In this document: positions 1 to 11,931 of the stretch, piece by piece | Position numbering within the stretch: the stretch's first letter is position 1 | Layout of the letters: every line of letters begins with the position of its first letter | Assembly (NCBI GenBank): GCA_029255685.2 | Contig: CM055319.2 | Coordinates: 13,340,247 to 13,404,246, forward strand | Reading direction: 5' to 3' | Source: Silene conica | Lineage: Eukaryota; Streptophyta; Magnoliopsida; Caryophyllales; Caryophyllaceae | DNA: 64,000 nt | The notes under the pieces: generated by a model | Seen by the model: the letters and a program-made list of their open reading frames with translations, nothing else | What the model was told of the DNA's origin: nothing | Database searches by the model: none | Translations under genes and position numbers: made by a program

Positions 1-266
1 TAGTCTTTGAACATATGCATTCTGTACAATTTTCGTTTTTTATTTTTATTTTTACTTTTTTGTTTGCATAAATTTTTCTGTAAATAAACTTTTTAACATA
101 AACTTAATATACGAATAGGAATATTTTGGAATCGAAAATTTGTAAAATGGAACGCAAATGAATTTGGAGGAGAAAGTAATGAAATGAAAGAAATTGATGG
201 TGGGCCCATCTATCTCAAATTAAGGAACCAATCAGAAGCCTTGAAATGTGCTTTCTTTTATAGAAA
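1..266. other. AT-rich left flank with Helitron 5'-end relic
   Basis: No gene is seen. At 227-265 lies a motif (AATCA..GCCTTGAAATG..TTTTATAGA) that recurs at 1855-1893 and 1940-1979, where it forms the 5' end of a Helitron read on the minus strand. It appears to be an older Helitron end into which the element at 267-1363 inserted. Confidence 0.4.
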
Positions 267-1363
267 CTAGTTTTATACCCGTACAAAAAATGTACGGGCA
301 TATTTCTAAAAATTTCGTAAATATATTGATTAATTAATGCAAATATAATTCACTATGAACTTAAGTGAAAAATATATAAATTATCAATTCGGGGATGATT
401 TTGACTCCAAATAATTGATTTGCTTGTATAATTAATTTTTTTTAAAAGATTTATTATAAATTGATATAATTAATCAAACTTTATGAAATAAATTTGAACC
501 ATATAAAATAGATAAAGAAATTGTATTGTACTTTTATAACTTACCCTTTAAATAACTTACTCTTTAAATGAAAGCAAAATGATAGAAACTATTTTTAATA
601 GTGGGGTGGAGGGATATGAAAAGTCATTTTGAGTGCTAATTTTAAAGAGTCAATCACGGTCTCTTAAAATCTTTAGCCTTTATAGTATAAAGATTTGTGG
701 ATGATTTTATAAAAAAAAATAATAATGTATTGTTATTAAGACCATATTTTTACCCGATGTTAATATTATTATTATATCCTAGTTTTAATTGACTAATTTT
801 TGAAGGTTGTTATATTTTCTCGAAAATCGTAGATTTGGAGTATTTTTTTGTTAATTTTATGGGTTGGGTTTATTTGATCCTATTCAAAAATCTTTGACGT
901 TTCTTTTATTTTTTTAATTTACGTTTTTTTGTTGATTTTTATCTCCTCCTGTATTTTTTTCATTTTTTTAGATATACGTTTTTTGGTTAATTTTTAACTT
1001 TTTGTATAATTTTTTTTTTTTCGTTTTTTATACCTCTATGTGACTACTTTAATTTTTATTTAAATATTTGTTAATTACCTCTAATTGTTCAACTTGTTTT
1101 TAATATTGTTGAATTTTATGTTTTTGGGTAGAATTTTAGTGATTTTTTTATTTTTGAATTTGGAGTAAAGTTGGTTTTTTTTTATTATGGAGATAAAAAT
1201 TATTTGTAACTTTAGAATATTAAATTGAGAAAAACAAAATGAAGAAAAATTAAACCTCATTGTGTAAGTGGTGCGCCACTGTGAGAATGAAGGGCTTTTA
1301 ACTTCCTAAAATTAAGCGACCAATGAAAATGCAAGCAAAGTTATTCCTTTTATAGATAAGGGA
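267..1363 (-). mobile_element. Non-autonomous Helitron, about 1.1 kb
   Basis: Read on the minus strand, the 3' end is CTAG (267-270) preceded by an 8-bp stem, CCCGTACA/TGTACGGG, with an A/T loop (278-298). The other end reads TCCCTTATCTATAAAAGG inward from 1363, matching the TC start of plant Helitrons. Flanking bases are A (266) and T (1364), the expected A|T insertion site with no target duplication. The interior is AT-rich with no coding potential. The family assignment follows the known Helitron end rules; pairing these two ends is an inference from their orientation and flanks. Confidence 0.65.
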
Positions 1364-2150
1364 TTACGAAAATTATGTGAACCAATTATTTTCATTCTAC
1401 ACGCTTTTTATAATAAGATATATATTCTCAATTAAAATTTACAAAATCTCTATATTAATATATAATAATTGTTTTGTGTGTATTTGATGCAGGTACAAAG
1501 ATCGAAATTTTTAATATTATCTCGACGATTAAGAGATATAGCATCGATCTTAGAGATTACAATTTATCAATTGAAATTGAAATGTGTTTGTTTAGTTGTA
1601 ATTAAATTGTTTGACATGTAATTATTTGTAATTTATAATTTGTAATTTTTAATTATATAATACAATATGGTATAATAATTATACATTCGACATTATAATT
1701 AGACATTTAATCACTAAAGTACACAACTAAAATTAAAATAAGTTGGAGAGAATGTGGAGAGAGAGTAATTAATTGTTTGGAGAAGAGAGTAATTAATTGT
1801 TTGGAGGAGACGCGAGGTTGCTTTTGAGTAAAAAAGAAAAAGGAAAAATTTCAGCGAATCACAACGCTTGAAATGTCCTTCCTTTTATAGAAAGACGCGG
1901 GGTTGCTTTTTGAGTATTAAAAAAAGGAAAAATTACAACCAATCACAACGCTTGAAATGTCCGTCCTTTTATAGAAAGAGGATTTTTTTAAGTCATTTAT
2001 GGTGGGACCCACAACAAAGTTTACTTAATTAATTTCCGAATAACTGCTTATATTTATTTTCGTTGTGTAAATATTACGTTCTAATTATGATTTATTTCTT
2101 AAACAATAATTTCTACATAAACGATTATATTTATAACGTCGATTTATATA
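1364..2150. other. AT-rich intergenic, repeat-bearing
   Basis: No gene is seen. It holds a short tandem pair (GAGAGTAATTAATTGTTTGG at about 1761-1808) and the 85-bp duplicated Helitron-end module described separately. Confidence 0.5.
1809..1982 (-). repeat. Tandem duplicated Helitron 5'-end module (2 x 85 bp)
   Basis: Copy 1 (1809-1893) and copy 2 (1894-1979) share GACGCGRGGTTGCTTTT, a run of A/G, then AATCACAACGCTTGAAATG and CTTTTATAGAAAG. Reversed, the right end begins TCCTCTTTCTATAAAAGG at 1982 followed by a flanking T at 1983, like the 5' terminus of the neighbouring Helitron. Two such ends in tandem suggest local duplication or stacked insertion. Confidence 0.55.
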
Positions 2151-3176
2151 TCATTATTACTATAAAAGAAGAATGTAATTCCGCTGACGTGGCGCAATCA
2201 GGTTTCAGCGTTTAGTGTTTCGAGCTCTCACATTCACCCTCAGAAATTTCAGTTTTGTAAACCAATCAGAATTACTCAGTTATGCCACATCATAATAATT
2301 TAATAATTTAACAATAATTTAATATTAAAATATTAATATTCTTTAATATTCTATTATATTATATTATATATTATAGTATATATATGCCATAAAAAAAACG
2401 TCAAACCAAGATCATGCACGGATATTCTACACGGATATTTTAGGAATTAATATAATAAATATATAATATATCTATCTATATTATATATATATATATTATT
2501 AAAGCAAGCTTTTTTCGAGCGATTTTATTGGCTGTTTTTTTCCCAGGCGATTTCATTGGCCGAGCGATATCGTTGGAAGGAATCCGTATCGTATGGACTC
2601 TAAGAAGTATAGTTAGAGTACAATACATAAATAAATGTCGATAAAATTATTTAATTCAATTAAATAACATATAATAATAGTAATGTATTTAAAGTATACC
2701 ATCGTTAAGGAGATAAAATTGGTTTGACGTACAACACTACTAGAATTCCAACATTAATACAATCTTATTTGCGTTAAAAAAATTTGTTTGTGGTTTGGAA
2801 GACTTCAAACTCAATCAATAAACCAATAGCACAATTCTACCACATAAGACCTACTACTATTTATGTGTGTATATATATGCTTCCAAAAAATTAGCTAGGC
2901 CAATTCATGCTGCGTTTTTTTTTTTCTAATTTCTTGAGCTTTTTCATTCTTGGATTTGCATATAGAGATTGCTAATGCGATTATAATGTAGAGACTAATA
3001 ATGCCTATCAATTTTACTCTTCGGTTTTTTTCAGTATATTATAATGTGATTTAATATGCCCGGTCACCTATCTGCTTTTCGTCTCTCCATTGTTTAATTA
3101 AGATCAATTATTCTACCTATCACGTACTACACTCTTTTTGAAGTTCGTTTCGTCATAAAAAAAAATCCTACAATAA
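2151..3176 (+). other. Stacked candidate Helitron 5' ends
   Basis: AT-rich and without coding potential. Two plus-strand sequences look like Helitron starts: TCATTATTACTATAAAAG at 2151 and TCTATCTATATTATATATAT at 2471, each preceded by A. They resemble the better start at 3177. They may be nested or alternative starts of the Helitron that ends at 5598. Confidence 0.35.
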
Positions 3177-3572
3177 TCTATATATAATATTAAAAGGTAA
3201 GACAAAACACCACATTTCACTATTTCACTTTAGAGAAATTCTAGCCAGCCACATCATCATCAATATTTAAAAAATAAAAAATAAAAAAAACTAATGAATT
3301 TAGAAGCAGTAAATGCATACCAAGTTTTTTAAATATTATTTCCTTTACTTAATGAAGTGACCTTTTAACTTTATTTTCATTTACTGTATATACTCAATTT
3401 GTATATTCCATATTTTTTTTTTATCTTCGTTCTATTCATAAAATTTTGAAAGAATTATTAATTGCAAAAAATTTCATATGTAACTATTACAACAACTCTA
3501 ATTTCAATTTTATTCAAAAAATTAGTACTAAAGTATACATAGAAAAGTAAAGTAGTTTTTTTGTTTTTTATG

Positions 3573-3945
3573 TTTATTATGTTTTGAATTAATTATAATC
3601 TTATTATTTATTATTTTTTTGTGTTTGTTTTAGTATTGTAGTAGAATGAATTTTCATCTTTAGTAAAAAAAATTGGTGGGTGAGGTATACCTAAAGAACT
3701 AAATTAATTATTCGCTTCTTATTTTTATTATGTTTTGAATCAATTATAATCTTATTAGTTTTTTTGTGTGTTTATATTAATATTGCAGAAGGTTAAATTT
3801 TCAACTTTATTAGCCAAAAAAATTCTAGCTAAAGTATACGCGGAGAACTAAGTTAATTATTCTCTTTTTATTTTTATTATGTTTTAAATCAATTAGAATC
3901 TTATCAGTTACTATTATTTTTGTGTTTACATTAATATTATAGGGA
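3573..3945 (+). repeat. Three diverged tandem units of about 150 bp
   Basis: Units begin near 3573, 3724 and 3872, each with TTATTATGTTTT followed by AATTATAATCTTAT-like sequence and GTGTTT. The first two also share AAAGTATACSYRGAGAACTAA-like sequence near their ends. No function is evident; they lie between the Helitron start and its helicase remnant. Confidence 0.6.
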
Positions 3946-4364
3946 TGTCATACTCACATATAAATAACAATGTACGAGATTGAAAATAATAGCTATGGAT
4001 TTTCTTCACAGATTTTTTCTTGATTTGGATGACTCTTTTATTTTTGCCGATTTTTTTTTCTTTCTGCGATGGTGTATTTGAAACATCGAAAGCTAACAAA
4101 AATCTTTAATAAGTTATTGACATGTAACGTTATTGTCTTTCACTTTTTCCTACACGTTGATCTCCTTTGTAACACTTATATATGTTCTATTTTTATATTT
4201 GTCAAACATGTTAGAAATCAAATTGCTTAGTCAAAATGTTAAAGTACGATGCACATATGTCAATTTTATCATATCATAGTGTTATAAATATATTCATAAT
4301 AAAAATATGCACGAATAGTAATTTGATGCCTTATTGAAAGACATTAACTAACTGTGTACCAAAA

Positions 4365-5157
4365 GTGAAAACTGCTCAGAAACCCAATTACTCCTTAGTC
4401 CGTCCTATTCAAGCCCAAACTATCAACTTTGAGAATTCATTACTCCTATTATATACTATTGTAGATAGCACTTATCCATCTTTAAAAGATCACTTAGGCG
4501 ACCCTCTGTATTTCACTGAAAGAGCTGTACTAGCACCTACTCACGATGTGGTCGAGTAGGTAAACGACTATGTCTTGGATCAAATTCAAAAGGAAGAAAA
4601 AATTTACTTAAGCTCTGATGAAATAAGCAAGGAAGAGACTAATTGCGGGGTCAGAGAACTTTACTCTACAGAGTTTCTTAACTCAATCAGATGTTCCGGT
4701 TTACCTAATCACAACTTAAGACTGAAAGTTGGAGCTATAGTGATGCTTTTAAGAAACATTGACCAAGCAAATGGTTTGTGCAATGGCACCCGAATGGAGG
4801 TAAGCAACTAGGAAATCGCGTTATTAGTGTAACAGTTATTTCTGGCAGTCATATCGGAAGCAATGTCTATATTCCCCGCATCACCTTGACTCCTTCCGAT
4901 CAAACCAGGTTCCCAATTAAGTTTGAAAGAAGACAGTTTCCTTTAGCAGTTTGTTTCGTCATGACTATCAACAAAAGTCAATGTCAATCTCTATCCCGTG
5001 TTGGACTTTATCTTCCAAGACCAGTCTTTACCCATGGCCAACTGTACGTTGCTATATCCAGGGTCACGAGTAAGAAAGGTCTAAAAGTGCTACTTCTTGA
5101 TGAAGAAGGAGGGATGACTAATACAACAACAAATGTTGTTTACAAGGAGGTTTTCTA
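4365..5157 (+). pseudogene. Helitron helicase C-terminal remnant (RepHel)
   Basis: About 260 residues of the C-terminal part of the Pif1-type helicase of a plant Helitron replicase are readable. Segments such as VGAIVMLLRNIDQANGLCNG, MTINKSQCQS and FTHGQLYVAISRV mark the late helicase motifs. In intact relatives the Q-rich motif reads SQGQ; here the Gly is Cys. The frame is broken by a TAG at 4557-4559 (after HDVVE, where VNDYV continues in the same frame) and by a frameshift near 4795-4805. The Rep domain and the Walker motifs are absent. It is a dead fragment inside the Helitron whose 3' hairpin lies 400 bp downstream. Confidence 0.85.
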
Positions 5158-5569
5158 GAAACTGTAATTTTCGTGTTGGGTTATCGAATTTTAATACACC
5201 CATTTAATTTATATTTGTACCTGATTAGTTATTTTGTTCATCGTATTTGTCCGTCAAATTATGTTCCGTAAGTAATTCATCAAAAGACAGTAACTATCCA
5301 AACTACTCATTATTAGTTATTTAATCTTTTTTTAGTCGTCTATCGTTTTTTCATATATACCTTATTCATTAATGTTATCATAAGTAATCCAAATATTATC
5401 ATCATTACTAATAGCTATTCGAAAATTAGTGCACCAGGAAATTCACCTTTTCACCGAATATATCTTATATTCAAACATCCCGTTAAAAAATAATTCGTTC
5501 GAATAAAGAGAATTGCTATATATTGAAATAAATATACCGACGTCGTCTTTAAAAATAAGTGTACACAAC

Positions 5570-5598
5570 CCCGTGATTTTTCACGGGTGTAACACTAG
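5570..5598 (+). other. Helitron 3' terminal hairpin and CTAG
   Basis: A perfect 7-bp stem with TTTT loop, then TGTAACA and CTAG, followed by T. In rolling-circle Helitrons this hairpin acts as the termination signal. Confidence 0.8.
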
Positions 5599-5821
5599 TT
5601 ATATATTATAGATTATAATGTTAATGTCGATTTGTACATAATTATTAAATAAGATTTATAACTAATAATCAATATTACAGCAATAAATAATACATAATTA
5701 TCATAAATTACAATGAGTACTAACAAATTACATTTTATAGTGATATTTAAATTTTTATGTACTCAATTCGATGTTCAAAAACTTAGTTTGAACGTGCCTT
5801 TTAACGTATTGTCAACATAAC

Positions 5822-6072
5822 AATCCCAAGAGTCTAGTGGTTAAAACTTGGGTGAAATTCCCAAGAGACCCGGGTTCAAGCCTCCCCAAGAGCAAAATCT
5901 TGTGGAGCATTCTTGGCCCGAGTCCATGCCTAAATAGATTTCGAGTCTGTCACCCTCGGGTGGTTTACCTGGTGTATGTGGTTTGCAGGCTATCACATAT
6001 ACCCGCGGGTTTACCCAGTGCGCACCGAAGGTAGCGGCTGCGGGTTCCCTCGTTACCACAAAAAAAAAAAAT
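5822..6072 (+). mobile_element. tRNA-derived SINE, about 250 bp
   Basis: An A-box-like TCTAGTGGTTAAAACTTGG (5832-5850) and a B-box-like GGGTTCAAGCC (5872-5882) give a split Pol III promoter. The body is GC-richer than its surroundings and ends in an A-run (6060-6071). Short reading frames on both strands are by-products. I could not see a clear target duplication. Confidence 0.65.
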
Positions 6073-6494
6073 TGAGTACAAAATATTTAAGTATTATATT
6101 CACTATTTTGTAAATGTTAATTATTCACGATAATTTTCCTAAAAATAAACTTGTGCAATTTTGCACGGGTCGAAAACTATTACACATTAATTACACATGC
6201 ATATTCAATATATATTTTCAGGAAATGCGTGTTCTTTTAATGTTCGTACGTTATTGTATTGAATATCTTTCTAAATATTTTAGCATAAACTGGGAGGATA
6301 ATGTCTCATATGATATGAGATCTCGCCCAACAATATATTGTTAATAATATTTCATCTAATGATATATTGCTAATGATAGGCCTAAATGCCTAATATCTCG
6401 CCTAATATACACGTCATTTTTTTTGCTTTTGTCGTAATACGTTAGATTTATTTTATACATTTGAGATTAACAATATTTTCTAGTATATAATTAA

Positions 6495-8560
6495 CTAGCT
6501 TAGAACCCGTGCAAAATTGCACGGGTATGCATAAAAAATATATAAATAGTCATTTGAAATTTATAGTTATACTTTTATTCAATATTATAGTATGAATGTA
6601 AAACATTTTGCACATTCAAATTAAAGTACAATATTGAATTGAGATTTAATATTTATAATTCTCCTAACATTCAGATAAAATTAATATATAATCGATATAC
6701 TAATCGGTCAAAATTTTGTATGCAGTGGTGTGATATTTCCACCCAAGCAATCACAATCTCATATGCTTAATTATACTCATATCTTATTTCATATCGATGA
6801 TAACTTTGAGAGTAAACGAAATAATACACTCGTCCCGTAACTTTTATAAATCATTAGTTAAAAAATATCATTAATTCTTAAATCATGACAAATGCAAACA
6901 TATTTGATGTGTAGGTAGGTATCCAGTCCCATTACCCATCACGGATTCACGGGTGAAATATGTGTACCCGTACCCCTCTGCAAATGCTCTATCCATACTC
7001 GCCCCATCGGGGTTGTACCCGTACAACTAACATCTTTATTTTTTAATAATAATCACAATATACATGATCCAAATAATTATAATTATAATGTACACATATA
7101 AAATAAGTATTGCATTGCATAAGAGGTATACATATGATGTTTCCGGATCATTGTTTCCTTATGTTTTTAACACTATACAACCTCCGTGTAATTTTTAATA
7201 ACATAGTATGATATGGATCGTATGCAATTAAATTAGAAAAAACATGGTAGAAATGGGCCATATGAAAGAATAATTTTTATAATTTTAAAAATATGAAAAT
7301 AATAAAAACTTTATATAATCTGCTAATTATTTTTTTCCCTAATCTTTTTTTTAATTTGATAGTAAATTTTGTTAAACAATTGTTAATCTTATCCGTTATT
7401 ATAAATTCTCTTGCTTCGCCTAATAAAACTTTAAATAGTTAAAGGCTAAAACTCGTTAATACCAATATTTTTGGTAAGGGTATAGAGATTTTTTGTACAC
7501 TTTTGTACAATAAATTAATATAAACTTTTTACCCAATACCCTTGGTAGAACATGGTTATGACGTTGAAAAACACACACATAAATAATTGGCTAATAATTA
7601 TAAGCTAACTATATATACCCCTATTAAAAAAAATCCCCACAAACGATATTATGTAGTATAATTGTACACTCGTTTTACCATATTCGTTATGTAGTATAAT
7701 TCTGAATCATTTGTTTGTCTTTTATTCTTTGATTATTGAAGAGCATGGTTGGGGTATACTCCGTCTATAAAGTTTAGTATTGTTATATTTATAATTTATT
7801 CAGTATTTAGTTTTTTTATAATTACAATCCGATAATAATGGCCATAAAATATATGATACAATTTTTCTTAATAGTGTTATATATCTATTCAATCACTTTT
7901 TACGAATAATAATAATATACTTTATAAAGGATTTTATCCCGTATATTGGACGATTATAACAACATTGTTGTTCATAAAAGATTGACTCAAGATTGCTTAT
8001 CTTTTATTGATTGGTTTTTTAAATAAATATACATTTGTCCTTTTTTCGAGTGTATCTCTTTGATTGATTAGTTAAAGATTAGTTGTCGTTTTATCATAAG
8101 GGTATTTGTTTGATTGTTTATTAATAATTATATAAATATTCTTTTCATGGTTAATATAGATTGAAAGGAAAATGAAATTAACCAAATTAGTTGTCGTGTA
8201 TTTTATTAATAATTAACTAAATATTCTCCTCGAAAGTTAATATAGATGGGAAGGAAAATGAAATTATCATATTAGTTGCCGATTTTTTAGTGTATTTTAT
8301 TGATTAATGATTAAAGAATATCCAAAGACTGATTTGAAAAATTTTGTATCATTTATATTTAGTCATTGATATCATATGTCAACACATTTAATCAATAGAA
8401 TATTTCTATAATTAGGGAGGATACATTTAGTCAATAGAATATTTCTATAAATAGGGAGGATAGTTTGGCGGGAAAAACAATTTGTGAGAGTAAATGTGGG
8501 GTTGACACGTGTCTAGTGGTTGTTCTTTTATACTTAAATATATAGATATATAGATAGATA
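6495..8560 (-). mobile_element. Non-autonomous Helitron, about 2.1 kb
   Basis: On the minus strand the 3' end is CTAG (6495-6498) after a hairpin of 9-10 bp, ACCCGTGCAA/TTGCACGGGT (6505-6526). The 5' end lies in a TAGA-rich stretch at 8546-8573 and reads TCTATATATTTAAGTATAAA inward. The interior has no gene. It includes a 39-bp tandem pair (8384-8461) and TACCCGTA-rich sequence near 6925-7025. The exact 5' base is uncertain because of the GATA microsatellite. Confidence 0.55.
8384..8461. repeat. 39-bp tandem duplication
   Basis: Copies at 8384-8422 and 8423-8461 share ACATTTA, TCAATAGAATATTTCTATAA and TAGGGAGGAT with about two differences. It lies near the 5' end of the Helitron. Confidence 0.75.
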
Positions 8561-8595
8561 GATAGATATAGATATGAGCATTTTGTTTTTACTAG

Positions 8596-9785
8596 ATGTC
8601 AAACCTCTCAAAGTTAGAATTTTTGGCCCTTGACATATCGGGAAAGAATTACCTGTCATGGTTTTTGGATGCCAAAATTCACCTCAAGGCCACCTCTCTT
8701 GGCAACAATATTATTGAAAAGAGCGTTGAATCCCTCGAAAATTGTTCCAAGGCTTTGATTTTACTTCGTCGTCATCTTGACGAATCTTTAAAGGAATAGT
8801 ATCTAACAGTGAATGATCTGTATACTTTGTGGATTGAATTAAAAGGTCGCCATCAAAAATCGGTTATCCTTCTACGTGCTAGGTACGAATGGATACATCT
8901 TCGTCTACAAGATTTCAAAAGTTATTCGGAGAAATTATTACTGAATCTGATCTTTTAGAGAAAACTTATTCAACCTTTCATGTTTCAAATTTGGTTCTCC
9001 AACAACAATATTGAGCGTCAGTTTAAAAAGTATTCAAAGCTTATTTTCTGAATAAAACAATGAGTTATTAATGCAAAACCATCAAACTAATCCTACTGGC
9101 TCATCACCTATCCCAATTACTAAAGCAAATGTTATTGTTGCTGAAAGAGAAGGAAAAATGCATGAAAACGATTAGGCCCGAAAAAATTCATTAACAAAAG
9201 GAAAGTTGGTTCTAGTTCATATCAAAAGAAAGGAAAAAAATGACATTATGTCATCGTTGTGGATCATAGGGGCATTGGGCAAATGTTTGTCGTACGCCGA
9301 AACATCTTGTTGATGTTTATAAGGCTTCAATTCAAGCAAAAAATGTTGAAACCAATTTTGCTCAATTTGAAGTACCAAATGAAAATGTTCACCTTGATCT
9401 CCCAGTCTTCCTGACTTCAAAGCCACTGCAAATTATGGCGAATTTGATGACATTGATAATTTCATTGCCGATGTCTAAGCCTATTTACTAGACCTTAATA
9501 TTTATTATTCAATAAATGACCGTGCTTGTGGTTTATTGTGATAATGTATCTCCCATTTATTTATACGTAAATTTCGTAATCCACCATCGAACCAACCACA
9601 AAGAAATCAACATCGACTTTGTTCGCAAAAAAGTTGTTGTTGGTCAGGTGCAAGTCCGCCGTGTCCCCTCCAATTATCAATTCGCGGACATCTTTACGAA
9701 AGGGCTGCCCAAGAAACTTTTTGATGACTTTCGGTCCAATCTCAGCATCCGTTCCTCTTCCGCTTCGATCGAGGAAGCGTATTAA
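8596..9785 (+). pseudogene. Decayed Ty1/Copia remnant, gag start and RNase H end
   Basis: 8596-8799 encodes a Copia gag N-terminus (LDISGKNYLSWFLDAKIHL), followed in broken frames by gag-like sequence and a zinc-knuckle-like stretch near 9240-9300. From about 9516 to 9783 the reading jumps to the very C-terminus of a Copia polyprotein (VYCDNVSPIYL, VRRVPSNYQFADIFTKGLPK). Protease, integrase and most of reverse transcriptase are missing, so there is a large internal deletion plus stops and frameshifts. LTRs could not be delimited. Sequence after 9785 to about 9950 may hold LTR remains. Confidence 0.75.
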
Positions 9786-9959
9786 AATATATCCTAGTCT
9801 ACAATCTTTATTGTATCTTTAGAAAATATTCTTCTGCATATATTTAGGATATACTAATTAGTCAACCTTAACATCCTCTTAGGAGGATTTCACGGCCGAT
9901 TGTCGCAGCCTGGTTGTATATATTGTAAAGTCTAACCTCAAGATCGGGAAGCGAAAATC

Positions 9960-10142
9960 ATTTCTTATAATAACCTTGCTGCATGCAACCTACAACTACT
10001 TTCAACATAATACAAAAACAAAGTAAATTCAAGCATTCGTCAATTGTCATTCCTATGTCATAAATAAATCTTTGGAGATCTAACGTAGTAACTAATAAGT
10101 TTCACTTCATATCAAATTAGAAGTTGAATTTAATTTAATTTA
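9960..10142. other. 3' flank shared among paralogue loci
   Basis: Part of this stretch (CAACTACTTTCAACAT.., GTCATTCCTATGTCATAA) is recognisably repeated at 58205-58310, and TTCATATCAAATTAGAAGT recurs at about 39992. It is downstream, on the minus strand, of the gene at 10506-11750. Confidence 0.6.
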
Positions 10143-10159
10143 CAATCGAGATCACTTGT

Positions 10160-10277
10160 TTTTTTTTTTTCTTTTTTTTGTTCAAATGAGCGTACTAAGT
10201 CGCGGGTGAGAATCGAACCCCCAACTTCATGGTTGGGTTAAGAGAGCTCTTACCACTTGAGCTAACTCTTGTTCTCA
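10160..10277 (-). mobile_element. tRNA-derived SINE with perfect 17-bp TSD
   Basis: Read on the minus strand: GAGTTAGCTCAAGTGGTAAG (A-box), GGTTCGATTCTCACCC (B-box), then a long A-rich tail seen as T-runs at 10159-10180. It is flanked by perfect repeats CAATCGAGATCACTTGT at 10143-10159 and 10278-10294. The paralogous locus near 40570-40590 carries a single, uninterrupted version of this site. A relative lies at 63385-63475. Confidence 0.9.
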
Positions 10278-10505
10278 CAATCGAGATCACTTGTACAATT
10301 AGAGATTATACCGTAATTTTTTGGTAGTTCAAAAATTTACATCAATTTAACTTAATTACATCTACCTATATGATCATAATATATGAAAGATCGAATGAAT
10401 TATCTCCAACTCTCTAATAATTACATCTTTGTACACGAACGAAACAAATTAAAGAATGAAAGAATTCTCATAATTACATCTAAGTATATAGATATACCCT
10501 AATCA

Positions 10506-11750
10506 TCAAAAAAGTTTGCTTGCGAATTCATCAACAAAACCTCCATTTCGTTTAGATTTATCAGCCAAATTCCTTAATTCTGATAAACTTCTTCCCAACT
10601 TCAAAGCCATTTTCATTTCAAACAATTTTCCATTTTCTCTTTTTCCAAAATCAGTTTCTTCTAAAGTTGTCTCAATTGTTTCGTCTAAAAGATTAAAAAA
10701 GCCTCCACAATTCCTATACATCTCAAATACCATCCCTACTTGCCCACCATGCTCCACTGTGTTCACCACACCCGCTATCGACCCGGCTACGGCCGCCACC
10801 ACCCCGGCCCACACTGCCCCATGCCCTGCAAAACCCGACCCAACGGCCGCAATACCGGTCAAAACCGGGCCTGCAACCGCCAATATTTTATTTAACTTCA
10901 AGGCTTTGTTACCTAACCTAACATAATCCTCAATGTCCTTTTTCTCAATGACTTCAACAATGTCTCTCATTTCTTCTTCCAATTCTTTATTCCAACCATT
11001 ATTACTCCCAAACGACGTCATTTTATTCAAAGACGACGGTTTCCTTGTAGGCCACCATCTGGCTGGCTTGTACGTCTCCGGGAATTTCTCGAGCATCGCT
11101 CCCAATAGGGGAAGCGGGTACGCTCTATCCAAGGCCAATACTTTCTCCATAAACGTGTCAACGTCTACGCGGGTCGGGTTCCCTACCGACATTGTAGTCT
11201 GGACTCGGGTTTTAAGCTGCTTGAACAACCTAACCGAATTTCTCTGCTCTTGGGCAAGTTGAGAAGGTTGAAGCTTGTTCATAATTAAAAGCAATCCTGT
11301 TGCAGCTGTGAATAACACTACGGAAGATACCTTCAACGCCAAGTTATCTTCTCCCATGGTTGAAACACCCGCCATTGTTGCCGCAGTTAACGTGATCATG
11401 TTAATAGAGTTTAACAACAACGAATTCCAATTCTCTCGTTGCTCTCTCACGTTGTTATGCATCTCAATTCTGTCAGAAATCACCTCTAAAATTGCGTAAA
11501 GCTTGATTTTGACGTCATCCTTTTTATCGCTGGTCTTATTTTTGGGACTAGACGTTATTGTCTTAACTCCGTTTATATCCTCTATGACTAAGTTTTTGGT
11601 AAGATCAATACTTGGTAACTTTGGCACTACAATCATGGGTTTCTTAAGGTATGTAATGGGTTGATATACACTCGAAATTTGAAGTTTTCGGGTTGTAAAG
11701 AGACGGTTTGTAGACGAAGAGAGGTTTGTGCAAGCTTGTAATGAAACCAT
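10506..11750 (-). CDS. Plastid-type membrane protein, At4g22030-like (paralogue 1)
   Basis: An intact single-exon reading frame of 414 residues. The start is the first ATG, and a TATA-like box lies about 185 bp upstream. The N-terminal 40 residues are rich in Ser, Thr and Arg and poor in acids, as in a chloroplast transit peptide. Hydrophobic stretches lie at about 115-129, 138-158 and 289-331, the last Gly/Ala-rich and long enough for two spans. Conserved blocks include [52 protein letters not shown] and [20 protein letters not shown]; the end is EFASKLF. I recognise the family from plant databases as 'probable F-box protein At4g22030', but no F-box is visible. Biochemical function is unknown to me. 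It differs from the copy at 40807-42051 at about 19 residues, mostly in the first 105. Its native upstream sequence is displaced by the insertion at 12102. Confidence 0.88.
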   Translation of the reverse strand: MVSLQACTNLSSSTNRLFTTRKLQISSVYQPITYLKKPMIVVPKLPSIDLTKNLVIEDINGVKTITSSPKNKTSDKKDDVKIKLYAILEVISDRIEMHNNVREQRENWNSLLLNSINMITLTAATMAGVSTMGEDNLALKVSSVVLFTAATGLLLIMNKLQPSQLAQEQRNSVRLFKQLKTRVQTTMSVGNPTRVDVDTFMEKVLALDRAYPLPLLGAMLEKFPETYKPARWWPTRKPSSLNKMTSFGSNNGWNKELEEEMRDIVEVIEKKDIEDYVRLGNKALKLNKILAVAGPVLTGIAAVGSGFAGHGAVWAGVVAAVAGSIAGVVNTVEHGGQVGMVFEMYRNCGGFFNLLDETIETTLEETDFGKRENGKLFEMKMALKLGRSLSELRNLADKSKRNGGFVDEFASKLF

Positions 11751-11931
11751 GACTCAATTTTGGATGGAAATATGAATGTAATAATAGTGAAATCTCCCTT
11801 TTTATTTGTTTCTAGTTTTGGCGTTTTTGGTGTGTTTTTGGTGTTTTGTTGTGACAAAAGGTTGGTTTTAGAGAGTTTGAGAGTTTGATTTTGTGGATTA
11901 TGAATTGATGAGGTAGAAAGGCGGAGGAATG

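Larger units (their letters stand above)
3177..5598 (+). mobile_element. Helitron with decayed RepHel end, about 2.4 kb
   Basis: The 3' end is textbook: stem CCCGTGA (5570-5576), loop TTTT, stem TCACGGG (5581-5587), seven bases, then CTAG at 5595-5598 and flanking T. The best 5' end is TCTATATATAATATTAAAAG from 3177, preceded by A. Inside are three diverged tandem units near 3573-3940 and the remains of the helicase (4365-5157). Orientation agrees between helicase and hairpin. The 5' boundary is less certain than the 3' one, because similar starts exist at 2151 and 2471. Confidence 0.7.

Noticed and set aside
10206..10277. Functional tRNA gene on the minus strand
   Set aside because: A- and B-boxes are present but no cloverleaf forms; the A-rich tail and 17-bp target duplication identify a SINE. 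The same applies at 54016, 55511 and 63385.
10516..11499. Plus-strand frames of 136, 109 and 74 residues over paralogue 1, repeated over paralogue 2 (40817-41800)
   Set aside because: They are antisense shadows of the conserved minus-strand genes; their conservation follows from the real gene.
10506..11750. F-box protein function for the At4g22030-like genes
   Set aside because: The database family name suggests it, but no F-box motif is visible in any of the three copies.
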